Assembly: GCA_003225655.1 (NCBI GenBank)
Contig: QIAW01000164.1
Span: 1-6,204, forward strand
Length of the DNA: 6,204 nt
From: Acidobacteriota bacterium
GTDB taxonomy: Bacteria; Acidobacteriota; Terriglobia; Terriglobales; Acidobacteriaceae
Direction: 5' to 3'
Below the pieces are notes generated by a model. That model saw only the letters and a program-made list of their open reading frames with translations, was not told the origin of the DNA and made no database searches. Below, one piece after another: positions 1 through 5,736 of this stretch; position 1 is the first letter of the stretch; the number at the start of each line of letters is the position of its first letter. A program made the translations under genes and the position numbers.

Positions 1-930
1 TTCGGTACGGGTGCGTGGGGGAGCCTTAAAACCCACTATAGGACGGCTTCCCGTCCCATCTTTTTCCATCTCCGGGATCATCGTGAGATTCAACAAAGAG
101 CCAGCACGCCGAATTTGCACAGTGACCGGCTTGTCTTTCGTTTGCTTCAAGACTAATGAAAACGCAACGGTTGAATGTACCGGCGTATCGTTAACTTTCA
201 GTATCTCGTCATCGGCCCTCAGCCCGGCCTTTTGTGCGGGTTTTTGAGATACTACCGTTTTAACAACGTAGGGTTCGACGGCGATCCCCAACTGCTCCAC
301 AAGTCTCACGTCGTTGTCTGTTACGTCACTACTGTTAACGAGTAATTCTTTGGAAAGAATCTGGTTCCCGCGTTTGACCTCAAGCCTTAAGGGGCGTCCA
401 ATGCTGATGGCTATTTTGTTATTGACTGTCTCCCACGTGGGGTTACTGACGCCATCCACTTGCGTTATACGGTCATTGGACTGCAGCCCAGCTTTGGCTG
501 CGACGGAATTCTCATCGACATACAAGATTGAGGCGGGCTCATCTGCATAAAGTTCCCGCTCGTAATGCACCAGGAACGCGCCAGTCAGCACCGCAATCGC
601 CAGCATGATGTTCATTGCCGGACCGGCAATAGCGATGATGAACCGCTGCCAGCGAGGGTGCGATGTAAACTCGCCCGGGTCTCCGGTGCTCTCTTCCATC
701 GGATTCTCGCCCGCCATTTTCACGTAGCCGCCCAGAGGGAGCGCACTTAATCGGTAGTCAGTATCACCACGCTTGAAGCCGAATAGACGCTTACCAAAGC
801 CAAGAGAAAAGACCTCCACCCGAACGCCGAACAGTTTAGCGGCAGCATAGTGGCCGAGTTCGTGTATGAATATCAATATCCCCAACAACACGGCCACAGC
901 AACGAGACTGGTAAGAAAATTAGACAGCAT
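1..930 (-). CDS. rseP: RIP metalloprotease RseP (site-2 protease, M50 family), C-terminus cut by window edge
   Basis: Intramembrane zinc metalloprotease of the inner membrane. Family members cleave membrane-bound anti-sigma factors or signal-peptide remnants after a first periplasmic cut. I translated 310 codons from the ATG at 930 to the left edge without a stop. An N-terminal TM helix (about residues 5-25) carries the HExxH zinc motif HELGH at 23-27. It is followed by the typical PLGGYVKM stretch (65-72) and a second TM segment starting at IAGPAMNIML (101-110). Two PDZ-like domains follow at about 125-200 and 215-290, with carboxylate-loop/helix features such as KAGLQSNDRITQVDG and KAGLRADDEILKVND. 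The C-terminal TM region with the second catalytic motif (NxxPxxxLDG) lies outside the window, so about a quarter to a third of the protein is missing. It starts 19 nt after the dxr stop; the upstream AGAGA is only a weak Shine-Dalgarno. It is the last visible gene of the uppS-cdsA-dxr-rseP cluster, an order that supports the call. Confidence 0.95.
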   Translation of the reverse strand, partial: MLSNFLTSLVAVAVLLGILIFIHELGHYAAAKLFGVRVEVFSLGFGKRLFGFKRGDTDYRLSALPLGGYVKMAGENPMEESTGDPGEFTSHPRWQRFIIAIAGPAMNIMLAIAVLTGAFLVHYERELYADEPASILYVDENSVAAKAGLQSNDRITQVDGVSNPTWETVNNKIAISIGRPLRLEVKRGNQILSKELLVNSSDVTDNDVRLVEQLGIAVEPYVVKTVVSQKPAQKAGLRADDEILKVNDTPVHSTVAFSLVLKQTKDKPVTVQIRRAGSLLNLTMIPEMEKDGTGSRPIVGFKAPPRTRTE

Positions 931-949
931 AAAGAAGTATCTCTTAATT

Positions 950-2152
950 TTATCGTGTCAGGGCCGCCGATGGGGAGATTACTTTAGTTTTAGCCAGGTG
1001 ATCTACAATCTCCACCGCCGTGTGGCGGGCCTGCGAATCCTCTGAAAGCACTTTAGATATAGATTCGGGATGGTGGTCCTTGGTTTCTCTCAATGTTTGC
1101 TCGATGACCCGGGGAATATCAAGAAAAGCAATCGAACCTTCGAGGAATGCTGCTACCGCCACCTCGTCGGCGGCGTTGAGAGCAATAGACTTGGCCCCGC
1201 CGGCTTCGGCTGCCTCGTAGGCCAGGCGCAGGCAGGGGAATTTTTCCATGTCTGGAGGATGAAAATCGAGCCGCTTCAACTCCTGCACAGGAAAGCGCAG
1301 CTCCGAGGCGATGCGCTCAGGCCAGGTGAGGGCGTAGAGAATCGGCAGGCGCATGTCGGTCACAGAGAGTTGCGCCAGGATGCTGCCATCCACAAACTCG
1401 ACCAGGGAGTGGATCGTAGACTGCGGATGCACGATGACCTTGATCTTCTCCGGCGGCATGTGGAACAGGCGGCAGGCCTCGATGACTTCAAATCCTTTGT
1501 TCATCAGGGTGGCGGAGTCGATGGTGATCCGCTTTCCCATCTTCCAGGTGGGATGATTCAGCGCCTGCTTCACCGTGATGGATGCAAACTGGGATTTGGG
1601 CGTATGCAGAAAAGGTCCGCCGGAAGCAGTGAGCCAAACGCGCTCAACTTCTTCGATTCGCCCGCCCCGCATGCACTGATGGACAGCATTGTGCTCGCTA
1701 TCGATGGGCAGCAACGGCTTGTTTTGCCTGCGAGCTTCGGCGGTAATCAATTCGCCTGCGGCCACCAGACACTCTTTGTTGGCCAGGCCTACGCTTTTAC
1801 CTGCTTTGACCGCTTCATACGTGGCTTCTAATCCAGCCACGCCCACGATGGCGCTGACCACGAAATCCACATCGGGGTGCGTGGCCACGGCCACGTTTCC
1901 CTGCGGCCCGTATTCCACTTGGATCGCGTCGAGCCCTGCGCTCTGCAACTGTGCTTTGAGCTTGCCGGCATCCTCGGCCTTGGCTACGGAAATGACTTTG
2001 GGTTTCCAGAGCTTGGCGTCGGCGAGGGCAGTTTCCAGATTGCCTCCCGCGGCCATGCTGATGACGGCAAAACGCTCGGGATAAGATTCGACGATGCTGA
2101 GAGTGCTTCGTCCGATGGATCCGGTTGATCCCAATATGGCTATGCGTTTCAT
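950..2152 (-). CDS. dxr: 1-deoxy-D-xylulose 5-phosphate reductoisomerase
   Basis: Cytosolic enzyme that converts DXP to 2-C-methyl-D-erythritol 4-phosphate with NADPH and a divalent metal. This is the committed step of the MEP isoprenoid pathway and the fosmidomycin target. The 400-aa length matches the family (E. coli about 398). The NADPH-binding loop GSTGSIG is at 8-14 and LANKE at 123-127. The metal-binding DSEHNA starts at 151, giving ligands D151 and E153, with E222 in the MNKGFEVIEA segment. The substrate loops ASGGPF (176-181) and HPTWKMG (200-206), with the flap tryptophan W203, are present, as is VHPQS (241-245). I chose the ATG at 2152 because MKRIAILGSTGSIG is the canonical N-terminus. 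A longer in-frame ATG at 2200 would add 16 non-conserved residues and overlap cdsA by 37 nt. The gene starts 11 nt after the cdsA stop with no good Shine-Dalgarno, so translation is probably coupled to cdsA (inference). Confidence 0.97.
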   Translation of the reverse strand: MKRIAILGSTGSIGRSTLSIVESYPERFAVISMAAGGNLETALADAKLWKPKVISVAKAEDAGKLKAQLQSAGLDAIQVEYGPQGNVAVATHPDVDFVVSAIVGVAGLEATYEAVKAGKSVGLANKECLVAAGELITAEARRQNKPLLPIDSEHNAVHQCMRGGRIEEVERVWLTASGGPFLHTPKSQFASITVKQALNHPTWKMGKRITIDSATLMNKGFEVIEACRLFHMPPEKIKVIVHPQSTIHSLVEFVDGSILAQLSVTDMRLPILYALTWPERIASELRFPVQELKRLDFHPPDMEKFPCLRLAYEAAEAGGAKSIALNAADEVAVAAFLEGSIAFLDIPRVIEQTLRETKDHHPESISKVLSEDSQARHTAVEIVDHLAKTKVISPSAALTR

Positions 2153-2163
2153 CCGATACAGAT

Positions 2164-3081
2164 TTAACTCGTCAGTTTGATAATGGAGGCATAGTACCAC
2201 AGCACCGGAGCCGCCAGCAGAATGGCGTCAATGCGGTCAAGAACGCCGCCGTGCCCGGGCAACAGTGATCCTGAATCTTTCACGCCGGCGCCTCGCTTCA
2301 TCATCGATTCCACCAGGTCGCCCAACTGCGCGGCGATGTTGATCAGCGCCAGGAAGACGAGCATGTGCCAGAGGGACGGAGTTTGCAAGTGGACGTCCTC
2401 ATGCAGAACGCTGTTGGGCTGCAAAACTCCAAGCTGGAAGAGAACGTGGAGCAGGTTGTTGGCGATAAGATCGATATTCTCAAACAACAACACTCCGATC
2501 CCCACGGAGCCGGCGAACGAAGCCGCCGTGCCTTCCCAGGTTTTCTTGGGGCTGATGTTCGGGGCCAGAGGATGGCGCCCCAACATGCGGCCGATATAGT
2601 AGGCCAGAATATCTCCTGACCAGATGAGAATCAGAAAAAACAGAAGCCATATGACGCCCGCCGGTTGGCGCCGGGTGTTTACCAGTTCTCCCAGCGTGAT
2701 AGCAATATAAGGAATAGCCAGGTAAGAAAAGGCCGCGCTGGGTAGCGATGTGCGCAGGTTTTCCCGTGCCATAGCCATGATCAGTAGAAGCAGAGGAAAG
2801 ACGCGGACCAGGACCGAGAACATGAACACGTCGGAATCCGGGTATGCCGCGATTTTCCAATGGAAATCTTTCAGAATAAGGCCGGCAAAATAGAGCACAA
2901 TGAAAATCAGAGTCGTAATGCGAAAGGGTTTAACGCCATAGCCTTTGGCCAGCAGCAGGAACTCATCGGCGGCCAGCAGCGCCACCACCCCTGTCGCCGC
3001 CGCAAACAGCCAATGGGGCGCGCAAAGCAGGAGCGCCAGCACCACCGGAATGAGCACTAAAGCGGTGAAAACACGTTTCAA
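2164..3081 (-). CDS. cdsA: Phosphatidate cytidylyltransferase (CDP-diacylglycerol synthase)
   Basis: Integral membrane enzyme that makes CDP-diacylglycerol from phosphatidic acid and CTP, the branch point to phosphatidylglycerol, cardiolipin and phosphatidylethanolamine. At 305 aa it is slightly longer than the usual 270-285. It has a hydrophobic N-terminus (about 5-40), several further TM stretches (56-70, 89-105, 117-132, 142-162, 187-200, 238-255) and a final hydrophobic segment at 285-302. The family signature near the C-terminus is clear: SMMKRGAGVKDSG (259-271) followed by PGHGGVLDRID (275-285). SPKKTWEG at 177-184 is also conserved. The start is a TTG at 3081: an in-frame TGA lies just upstream and no ATG fits. 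A GAGGG Shine-Dalgarno sits 6 nt before the TTG, which supports this rare start. A 164-nt gap separates it from uppS, whereas dxr follows after only 11 nt. Confidence 0.95.
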   Translation of the reverse strand: MKRVFTALVLIPVVLALLLCAPHWLFAAATGVVALLAADEFLLLAKGYGVKPFRITTLIFIVLYFAGLILKDFHWKIAAYPDSDVFMFSVLVRVFPLLLLIMAMARENLRTSLPSAAFSYLAIPYIAITLGELVNTRRQPAGVIWLLFFLILIWSGDILAYYIGRMLGRHPLAPNISPKKTWEGTAASFAGSVGIGVLLFENIDLIANNLLHVLFQLGVLQPNSVLHEDVHLQTPSLWHMLVFLALINIAAQLGDLVESMMKRGAGVKDSGSLLPGHGGVLDRIDAILLAAPVLWYYASIIKLTS

Positions 3082-3245
3082 TCGTTTCCCTCAGGAGGTC
3101 GAGACATGCTGGATGGTATCAAAGAGCGCGCAGTTGGGAAATTTCCAAATGAGGTTCCCACGGAAATCGCGGCGCACAAAGTCTCGCCCGCGTGTGAAAA
3201 ACAAAAAATATAGTGGTGGTCTTGTGAAGGCGGCTTCTAAAACAA
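3082..3245 (-). other. 164-nt spacer between uppS and cdsA, no gene called
   Basis: This is much longer than the other junctions in the cluster (11 and 19 nt). Read on the minus strand it has a T-rich patch around 3196-3212 containing a TATATT (3212-3207), but no -35 box at a proper distance. I also find no GC-rich hairpin that would make the T-rich patch a terminator. A 10-bp palindrome GGAAATTTCC lies at 3137-3146. A nine-codon frame (ATG at 3107, TGA at 3080-3078) overlaps the cdsA TTG start. It lacks its own Shine-Dalgarno, so I do not call it a gene. Nothing here resembles a known riboswitch class to me. Confidence 0.5.
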
Positions 3246-4046
3246 TTAATTATTATTGGCTTCCGGTTCCAGCAGTCCGCCATAGCGCCGTTCGCGCTTC
3301 TGATATTCGGAGATGGCTTCCAGAAGATGACGTCCGCGGAAGTCGGGCCACAGGGTTTCGGTCACATAGATTTCCGCATAGGCTAGCTGCCACAGCAGAA
3401 AGTTACTCAATCGCATCTCGCCACTGGTGCGGATTACCAGGTCGGGATCGGGCAGGTTCCTTGTATACAGATGGCGGCCGACCAGCTCTTCATCAATCTT
3501 CAAGTGCGCGATGCCCCCGTTGCCGGCGGCCGCGCGAACAATGTCATTAAAGGCGTCCACCAGCTCGGTGCGTGCGCCATAATTCAGGGCCAGCGTAAGC
3601 ACCATGCCGGTATTCTCAGCGGTGGCGTCGCGTGCCCATCCCATGCGCTCCTGTACCTCTTGCGGCAGCTCCTGCTTGCGCCCTATATACTCCAGCCGGA
3701 TGTTGTTTTCCTTCAACCGGGGCAGCTCTTGTTTCAGATAGCGTCGCAACAGTTCCATGAGAAAGCCGGTTTCCGTGCGTGGCCTGCGCTTCCAGTTTTC
3801 AGCCGAGAAGGCGTACAGCGTCAACGCAGGCACGCCGATGCGGGCGGCAGTTTCTACCGTCGACCGGACGGCGGCCACCCCGGCGCGGTGCCCGGCCACA
3901 CGCGGCAGGTGGCGCTTTTTGGCCCAGCGGCCGTTGCCATCCATGATGAGCGCCACGTGGCGGGGAATGCGCCCAAGATCAAGCTGGGCATAGATTTCCG
4001 CTTCTTTGCGGTCAAGGCCTTGCGGAATAGTAGCGGTCAAGCTCAT
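3246..4046 (-). CDS. uppS: Isoprenyl transferase, undecaprenyl diphosphate synthase (cis-prenyltransferase)
   Basis: Adds isopentenyl units in cis to farnesyl diphosphate, giving the C55 carrier lipid for peptidoglycan and other cell-surface polymers. It is a soluble or peripheral-membrane homodimer. The 266-aa length is normal for the family. The catalytic MDGNGRWA motif is at 35-42, with D36 as the catalytic aspartate. SAENW is at 81-85 and LNYGAR at 154-159. The C-terminal DPDLVIRTSGE (200-210) and SNFLLWQLAYAE (214-225) contain the diphosphate-binding arginines and a metal-binding glutamate. The ATG at 4046 is preceded by AAAGGTG, an acceptable Shine-Dalgarno. About 10-20 residues precede the conserved core, as is common in longer bacterial homologues. 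It is the first visible gene of the cluster. No frr or other usual upstream neighbour is present, so transcription probably begins in the 187-nt gap behind it, although I see no convincing -35/-10 pair there. Confidence 0.96.
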   Translation of the reverse strand: MSLTATIPQGLDRKEAEIYAQLDLGRIPRHVALIMDGNGRWAKKRHLPRVAGHRAGVAAVRSTVETAARIGVPALTLYAFSAENWKRRPRTETGFLMELLRRYLKQELPRLKENNIRLEYIGRKQELPQEVQERMGWARDATAENTGMVLTLALNYGARTELVDAFNDIVRAAAGNGGIAHLKIDEELVGRHLYTRNLPDPDLVIRTSGEMRLSNFLLWQLAYAEIYVTETLWPDFRGRHLLEAISEYQKRERRYGGLLEPEANNN

Positions 4047-4051
4047 GACAC

Positions 4052-4066
4052 CTTTATGGTATAAAG
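4052..4066 (-). promoter_or_regulatory. Small inverted repeat covering the uppS ribosome binding site
   Basis: On the minus strand CTTTAT, a 3-nt loop (ACC) and ATAAAG form a perfect 6-bp inverted repeat. It is followed at once by GTGTC and the uppS ATG. The 3' arm contains most of the Shine-Dalgarno (AAAGG), so the hairpin could partly mask ribosome binding. It is AT-rich and weak, so chance is a fair alternative. Confidence 0.3.
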
Positions 4067-4151
4067 TACCACATTCCTATCGCTGCTGGGTAGTCCTGCA
4101 TAGTCTGCGTGGCAGAAGGCGTTGTGGCGGCAAGCAAAAATCAAAATCTAA

Positions 4152-4184
4152 CCACAAAGGGCACAAAGGCGAACGAAGGAAAGG
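4152..4184. repeat. Short CACAAAGG-type direct repeats
   Basis: Plus-strand units read CCACAAAGG (4152-4160), GCACAAAGG (4161-4169), the diverged CGAACGAAGG (4170-4179) and a partial AAAGG (4180-4184). The period is 9-10 nt. From memory, similar CACAAAGG/CACGAAGG strings are dispersed in intergenic DNA of several soil bacterial phyla; I could not verify that here. They lie between uppS and the XRE regulator, directly beside a GC hairpin. Confidence 0.5.
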
Positions 4185-4204
4185 CGCGGCTTGTGAGCCG
4201 CGCC
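4183..4204 (-). terminator. Strong GC hairpin, possible terminator of the XRE regulator gene
   Basis: A perfect 9-bp stem, GGCGCGGCT (4183-4191) with AGCCGCGCC (4196-4204), closes a 4-nt loop. It lies 29 nt beyond the stop of the minus-strand regulator gene. In that direction the stem is followed by TTTCCTTCGTTCG, a T-rich but interrupted tail, so termination may be imperfect. In the plus direction there is no T tract. The position between two co-oriented genes supports a terminator, but the hairpin may instead belong to the adjacent repeat. Confidence 0.5.
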
Positions 4205-4233
4205 AGAGAGGGCATGCAAGTGATCAGGTTATT

Positions 4234-4776
4234 CTACGAGGTTCTCCGGGGCCGTGTGGTCATGTCGCGAATCTGGGCCACAATGCTGGAACACTGCATG
4301 GCATTCAGCTTGGAGACGTAGGGAACAAGCTCGGCGATAAAGGGATCGGCCAGGAGTTCGCGGATCTCATCCTCATGCGTGCGCTTGCCTCCGTTGAGCA
4401 GGTCGGGCACATGTACCTCCAGCGCCCTGGCCAGCCGTTGCAGAGAAGAGAGGGTAGGCATCGCCTTTTCGTTTTCGATCTTGGAAACATAGGTGCGCGG
4501 CACCTGCATGCGCATCGCCAGTTGCCGCTGGCTCAATCCGCTACGCTGCCGCAAGACGCGAATAGCCGAGGCAACCTGCAGTTGCGGATGTCCGTTGCCA
4601 TTGCCATTGGAAATTACAGGCATAGGCGGCGCAACTTCCACGGGCTCCGTCTCCTCAGGGTCAAGCGAGGTATGGCACCTTCTGCAAAGGTGGTTATGGG
4701 TTTGAAATTGGACCAAGTGACAATGATCGCAACGGATTACTTCACGCGAATCTACGGGCGCGAGAGTTGTGGCCAT
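4234..4776 (-). CDS. XRE-family transcriptional regulator with N-terminal zinc ribbon
   Basis: Predicted DNA-binding regulator of 180 aa. Residues 16-34 form a CX2C-X11-CX2C zinc ribbon (CDHC at 16-19, CRRC at 31-34). A low-complexity linker rich in E, P, N and G follows at about 38-64. A Cro/cI-type helix-turn-helix spans about 68-127: GLSQRQLAMRM (80-90), then TYVSKIENEKAMPTLSSL (95-112) as the recognition-helix region, then RLARALEVHVPDLL. The remaining 50 residues include ELLADPFIAELVPYVSKL and look helical; I do not recognise a ligand or effector domain. The ATG at 4776 has no clear Shine-Dalgarno. It is kept because the zinc-ribbon cysteines begin only 16 codons in and I find no better start. 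It is transcribed away from the HD-domain gene and towards uppS. The target genes are unknown; autoregulation through the upstream dyad is only a guess. Confidence 0.88.
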   Translation of the reverse strand: MATTLAPVDSREVIRCDHCHLVQFQTHNHLCRRCHTSLDPEETEPVEVAPPMPVISNGNGNGHPQLQVASAIRVLRQRSGLSQRQLAMRMQVPRTYVSKIENEKAMPTLSSLQRLARALEVHVPDLLNGGKRTHEDEIRELLADPFIAELVPYVSKLNAMQCSSIVAQIRDMTTRPRRTS

Positions 4777-4854
4777 TCGGATTGTGCGTCGACGCCAGAG
4801 CGGGCACGACGTACGGCCGCAACTTCAAATCAGGCCGTGTTACTTTCGTAGCCC

Positions 4855-4868
4855 ATACTTTGCAGTAT
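4855..4868. promoter_or_regulatory. Inverted repeat ATACT-N4-AGTAT in the divergent intergenic region
   Basis: ATACT (4855-4859) and AGTAT (4864-4868) are perfect complements around TTGC. The dyad overlaps -10-like hexamers on both strands and lies about 80 nt upstream of the XRE gene start. XRE regulators commonly bind short dyads next to their own promoter, so this is a candidate operator. A 5-bp arm is short enough to arise by chance. Confidence 0.25.
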
Positions 4869-4947
4869 AGTTGCCGAGATGTCAACCCTTTTCTAAGGTA
4901 AAACCGGTAGAATTTCGGAATCTGTCTGCGTGATATCCAGGGAAAAC

Positions 4948-4952
4948 AGGAG
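4948..4952 (+). promoter_or_regulatory. Shine-Dalgarno of the HD-domain gene
   Basis: AGGAG lies 5 nt upstream of the ATG at 4958. It is the best ribosome binding site in the window and fixes this start. Confidence 0.8.
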
Positions 4953-4957
4953 AAAAC

Positions 4958-5575
4958 ATGGAGAAAACACGGCAAAAAGCCGAACTCAGTCGCGATGCCG
5001 CCTGGCAGTTACTTTGTGAGTACACCCAGTCGGAAAGTCTGCGCAAACATATGCTGGCGGTCGAGGCTTGCATGCGCGCCTATGCCCGCAGATTTCGCGA
5101 GCAGGGAGCGGACCCAGCCGCGGACGAGGAAGGCTACGGCATCACCGGCCTGCTGCACGACTTCGATTATGAAAAATATCCCACGCCGGCCGAGCACCCG
5201 TTCGTGGGAAACAAGATCCTCGAAGAGCGCGGATATCCGGAAGAGATGCGCCGCGCCATCCTCTCCCATGCCGATTATTCCAACGTGCCCCGGGTGACGC
5301 CCATGGAGAAGGCACTGTTCGCCTGCGACGAGCTGGCCGGGTTCATTACCGCCACCGCACTGGTGAAACCCGGCAAATCTCTGGCTGAGGTCGACGCCAA
5401 ATCGGTGCGCAAGAAAATGAAAGACAAAGCCTTCGCCCGCAGCGTCAGCCGCGACGACATTACCCAAGGCGCCGCCGCGCTGGGCGTGGACCTGGAAGAA
5501 CACATCGCATTTTGCATTGAGGCAATGAAGGGAGTGGCGAAGGAACTAGGATTGGCAGGCCAAGAGAGGAATTGA
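4958..5575 (+). CDS. HD-domain protein, putative metal-dependent phosphohydrolase
   Basis: Soluble 205-aa protein of the HD superfamily, probably a metal-dependent phosphohydrolase acting on a nucleotide or other small phosphorylated compound. The substrate cannot be read from the sequence. Candidate HD ligands occur in the expected order: H31 in LRKHMLAVE, H67-D68 in GITGLLHDFDYEKYP (61-75), and D124 in FACDELAG. H80 and H104 (ILSHADYS) are additional conserved-looking histidines, as found in the single-domain HDIG-type hydrolases grouped in COG2316 (family placement from memory). The length is normal for that group and no second domain is fused. There is no signal peptide or TM segment. It is the first plus-strand gene, divergent from the XRE regulator. 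It has no obvious operon partner, because the next plus-strand gene has its own promoter. Confidence 0.88.
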   Translation: MEKTRQKAELSRDAAWQLLCEYTQSESLRKHMLAVEACMRAYARRFREQGADPAADEEGYGITGLLHDFDYEKYPTPAEHPFVGNKILEERGYPEEMRRAILSHADYSNVPRVTPMEKALFACDELAGFITATALVKPGKSLAEVDAKSVRKKMKDKAFARSVSRDDITQGAAALGVDLEEHIAFCIEAMKGVAKELGLAGQERN

Positions 5576-5585
5576 ATCAATGCGC

Positions 5586-5633
5586 CATTGCGTCATCGGA
5601 TCATTGTGGAATTGCGTAATTCGTAATCGTGGA
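5586..5633. repeat. Degenerate octamer tandem repeat
   Basis: Read in steps of eight the plus strand gives CATTGCGT, CATCGGAT, CATTGTGG, AATTGCGT, AATTCGTA and ATCGTGGA, with an approximate consensus (C/A)ATTGNGT. It starts 10 nt after the stop of the HD-domain gene. CAATG-CGC-CATTG (5578-5590) forms a tiny hairpin at its left edge. I see no intrinsic terminator with a T tract in the 160-nt gap between the HD gene and the next ATG. Confidence 0.4.
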
Positions 5634-5689
5634 CGACATGCCCGCCCCTGAGGCCTTCCAAGTCATTGAAAACATTGTTTAAAATCCTA

Positions 5690-5717
5690 TTGACTTGATT
5701 GCAAATCGTAATATAAT
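5690..5717 (+). promoter_or_regulatory. Near-consensus sigma-70 promoter
   Basis: The -35 TTGACT (5690-5695, 5 of 6 matches) and the -10 TATAAT (5712-5717, 6 of 6) are separated by 16 nt. Transcription would start near 5724, giving a leader of only about 13 nt before the first ATG at 5737, with no Shine-Dalgarno. The surrounding DNA is much more AT-rich than the rest of the window. It is the clearest promoter here and drives the duplicated membrane-protein locus. Confidence 0.75.
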
Positions 5718-5736
5718 AATTGCAATTTGCAATTAT
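5716..5736. promoter_or_regulatory. 21-bp perfect palindrome overlapping the promoter, candidate operator
   Basis: ATAATTGCAA (5716-5725), one central T, and TTGCAATTAT (5727-5736) are exact reverse complements. The palindrome covers the last two bases of the -10 box, the expected transcription start and everything up to the ATG. ATTGCAAAT at 5698-5706, inside the -35/-10 spacer, matches the complement of ATTTGCAAT (5725-5733), giving a third TTGCAA half-site. A repressor bound here would occlude the -10 box. MarR-like or GntR-like dimeric regulators use sites of this size, but the binding protein is unknown. Confidence 0.6.

Larger units (their letters stand above)
4777..4957. other. Divergent intergenic region between the regulator and the HD-domain gene
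   Basis: This 181-nt stretch should contain promoters for both flanking genes. On the minus strand there is a TATACT (4869-4864) and a TTGACA (4885-4880), but they are only 10 nt apart and so do not form a normal sigma-70 pair. On the plus strand TATAGT (4866-4871) and TAGAAT (4908-4913) resemble -10 boxes, without good -35 partners. The overlapping -10-like elements sit on a small dyad described separately. No reading frame here looks like a gene. Confidence 0.45.

Noticed and set aside
11..750. Several plus-strand frames of 61-78 aa at the left edge
   Set aside because: They are antisense to rseP, whose continuous minus-strand frame with HELGH and two PDZ domains explains this stretch.
1070..1831. 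Plus-strand 253-aa open frame
   Set aside because: It lies antisense to the middle of dxr, whose minus-strand translation has all family motifs. The plus-strand product is an arginine/leucine/glycine-rich shadow with no domain.
2153..2200. Longer dxr start at the ATG at 2200
   Set aside because: The extra 16 residues precede the canonical MKRIAILGSTGSIG N-terminus and would overlap cdsA. The family length fits the start at 2152.
3137..3146. GGAAATTTCC palindrome upstream of cdsA as an operator
   Set aside because: A 10-bp AT-centred palindrome with no associated promoter boxes is easily produced by chance. It is only noted in the spacer entry.
4006..4851. Plus-strand 281-aa open frame covering the regulator gene
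   Set aside because: It runs antisense to the zinc-ribbon/XRE gene and through a repeat and hairpin. It has no recognisable motif and no ribosome binding site of note.
4864..4885. TTGACA and TATACT on the minus strand as a sigma-70 promoter for the XRE gene
   Set aside because: The hexamers are only 10 nt apart, too close for a standard -35/-10 pair. The -10-like box alone is mentioned as a weak candidate.
5586..5736. Possible CRISPR or IS terminal repeats in the AT-rich gap
   Set aside because: The repeats are octamers without spacers. The palindrome is centred on a promoter, and no transposase frame or target-site duplication flanks it.
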